Positions 61,920 to 64,000 of a stretch of 64,000 nt of DNA are shown here, piece by piece; position 1 is the first letter of the stretch; each line of letters opens with the position of its first letter. Source of the DNA: Delphinus delphis (lineage: Eukaryota; Chordata; Mammalia; Artiodactyla; Delphinidae); NCBI RefSeq assembly GCF_949987515.2, contig NC_082689.1:66773746-66837745 (forward strand), given 5' to 3'. Position numbers and translations under genes: made by a program. The notes below the pieces were generated by a model that had not been told where the DNA came from, ran no database searches, and worked only from the letters and a program-made list of their open reading frames with translations.

Positions 61920-62726
61920 AATACCAGCTCAATTAAATCTTACAAATCAATTATATTCTTCATGGCAATTGATATATCCCAAGGGCCTCAAAAAATATAA
62001 ATTAACTATCCAAGAATCTCTCAATCTGAAAGAAATTACCTCAAAAAGTATAAAATATTCTAGAATTTGAAAGAATGTAAAGAGTCTAAAACATCTATCA
62101 TATAGCCAACCCAGAAAGTCTATATGCCAACCCAAAATCATTATTAATTAATCTATAAAACTCATCATTAGCATGCATTCCTTAATTTCTCTTCATTACA
62201 TGCCTTCCTGTTAGTTAGTGTCTATTCTGTCACAGGATTCCAGGAAGGGGTCAATGAGCAAATGAGGGTCTTGTCTTCCAAGGGAAGAACTACCTTAAGT
62301 TTTACAAAGGCTGCAGACAGCCCGTCTTCTGTGCTGGAGCCAGAGAAGAGTGAAAACTCAGTCCCCTGATGGTAAGGCAGAGTTGGCAGCTCTCTCTTAA
62401 TGACTGAATCCCAAGGCCAAAGAGTGCTGCAATGTCTCTTTGCATCAGCCTCAGTCCCGTGGAACACATTTGGAGTGTCCTATTTTTTAAAAGATTTAAA
62501 ATAATAGTAGATTTTACAACTTTCTACTCTAGTAGTTTAAAGTCAGAATGTGTTATCAAAGCCTACCTCACTTTGAAGTCGATAGTAAAACATCAAAAAG
62601 TATTACAAAATTATAAACTGACCAACAGAAGACTGATATATATGGTATAGAGTACTGACTGTGTATAAAAGAACCTGGTTTAATTATATTGCTCTTGTGC
62701 CTGAAAAAATACTTGACATTAAGTTC

Positions 62727-62834
62727 TTTCCACATTAATTCCTAAATAATTTCTCTTCAGAGACGTATCTCTTGAACTTCCTCTTCCTATTAAGAGCACA
62801 GAGCACTGTTTGTACACTGCATAGGAGAATACCA
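62727..62834 (+). repeat. Local direct duplication, copy 2
   Basis: Second copy of the block at 61604, about 1.1 kb downstream, similar across about 100 bases with scattered substitutions and short indels. It lacks the SINE found in copy 1. Confidence 0.8.
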
Positions 62835-64000
62835 GGATATTACTCACAGGTCTTTAATTAAATCTCTCCTTTTCTCCCTTTTATTTCACTTCTCTTCCTT
62901 TCCATCCGCCTCTTCCTTCTTCTTCATGTTTCTTTATTTAGCAAAAACCTGGTCCCTAACACTCCCTTAAGTTCCAGCTCCAGTCCTGATATTTAGTCCT
63001 TTCCTTTCTCCACAAAAATACCTTAAAAATGTATCTACACTCACTTGCTAGCTCTTTAAACCCCTTGAAATCAAGACTTTATTACCACATTTTAAAATTT
63101 CATTTGTTATTTGTGAAAATTAGTGGCAGTGTCCCAGTGTCACTAGCAAATGACAAAATTGACAATAACACTGTTACAGTATTATTATTATAAAATTCAT
63201 CAGCTATTGGAAACCAGTTATGATGTACAAGATCCAGAATGTAATCTACACGGTTCCACTGCCTCATTCCCCATTCTTTTGTTGTTTTCTTTGAGGCAAA
63301 GTCTGGTTTCAGTTGTACAATGAGTAATTAGGAAAAGATCTACGGAGTAAAGGGGTAGTGAGAACAGCATTTCCTCCCCCAAGTCTGGAATGGGCAGAGT
63401 GGCTGTATCAGAAGCGGCCACTCAGGGAAAAATGAAGAGAAGTAGCAGATGAACCAACCAGAGGACTTTGTTTCTAAGAACCCCTAAGGCAATAAACTGA
63501 GAAACTTGCAGGAAGAGCTGAGGGAGCTCATTTCTGGCAGACTCATTGGGAGCTCAGATCAGTGTGGTTTGGGGTACATGTATGTTCCTAACAAACTTAA
63601 AGAAGATTAAAACAAATTCATAAAAGACTCAGATAATAGAAAACTATACAGTAAATTTTATGGATTTTAATCAAACACAGTAAACATTCATTCAGTGTTT
63701 TCTATGTATAGGGAAGAAAGGAAGTAATAGACTGTATTCTTGAGAAATTTACAATCTACAATAAAAATTCCAAATAAAAAGAGGAAATCATAGGCCCTTA
63801 AAAGTAGCCCAGAATTTCATGAGAGTACATAAGAAAGAATCATTTATTTCAGAGATGAGGATTCAGGTAAGGTTTAAGTGGATTCAGGAAGAATGCAGTG
63901 ATGATTCTCTAAAGGAGAATCCAGGTGACACAGATCTAGGTATGAAGCCTATATCCATCATGCACCAGTTAAGCAACAGAAAACCCAATGTGTAAATTAA

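Larger units (their letters stand above)
39179..64000. other. SLC38A11 3' UTR and downstream intergenic DNA
   Basis: After the SLC38A11 stop I find no further coding exon. By mammalian synteny the next gene should be COBLL1, which is inference and not seen here. Besides the listed repeats and the NDUFB1 retrocopy, the following stretches are unannotated: 39450-42530, 44070-44900, 46170-47160, 48420-49380, 50890-51130, 51665-52225, 53280-55215, 55380-57810, 58205-59190, 60310-61600 and 62840-64000. They are AT-rich and have no supportable gene. 40136-40540 and 60540-61000 look faintly LTR-like but cannot be assigned. Confidence 0.7.

Overview
This is a window of mammalian nuclear DNA, almost certainly from a cetacean. 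It is AT-rich and intron-dominated, and carries about two dozen tRNA-derived SINEs of the CHR type. These have the head GGGCTTCCCTGGTGGCGCAG, a Pol III A/B-box region, and (in 12 copies) a short tail ending near GAGGCCCGCGTACCGC plus poly-A. That family is known from whales and dolphins. Mammal-wide MIR, L2, MER5, MER20, Tigger and MaLR relics are also present. No bacterial, viral or CRISPR-like system is visible.

Positions 1-39178 hold the 3' part of one protein-coding gene on the + strand, recognised as SLC38A11 (putative sodium-coupled neutral amino acid transporter 11). Six exons can be placed to the base: 1849-1928, 22792-22862, 23882-24043, 27071-27183, 30593-30724 and 38885-39178. All acceptors are AG and all donors GT, phases agree across every junction, and together they encode the last 283 residues plus TGA. 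This covers predicted membrane segments 5-11 and a glycosylatable C-terminal tail. The N-terminal exons lie left of position 1. The introns (up to 20.9 kb) are filled with retroposons and otherwise show no gene.

Positions 39179-64000 are the 3' UTR and intergenic DNA. In other mammals the next gene in this direction is COBLL1, but none of it is recognised here. The notable item is a processed pseudogene of NDUFB1 (complex I subunit) on the - strand at about 47929-48399. It has a 1-base frameshift, a poly-A tail and an 18-base target-site duplication, and a CHR-1-like SINE sits in its 3' end.

The rest is a layered transposon record: L1 fragments (one with a 5' inversion), two Tigger2/MER28-like elements, one MER8-like element with a 28-base tandem duplication, nested SINE pairs, a SINE with a downstream extra segment inside its target duplication, and a local direct duplication near 61.6/62.7 kb. 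Repeat family names are from recognition of sequence, not from a database search.
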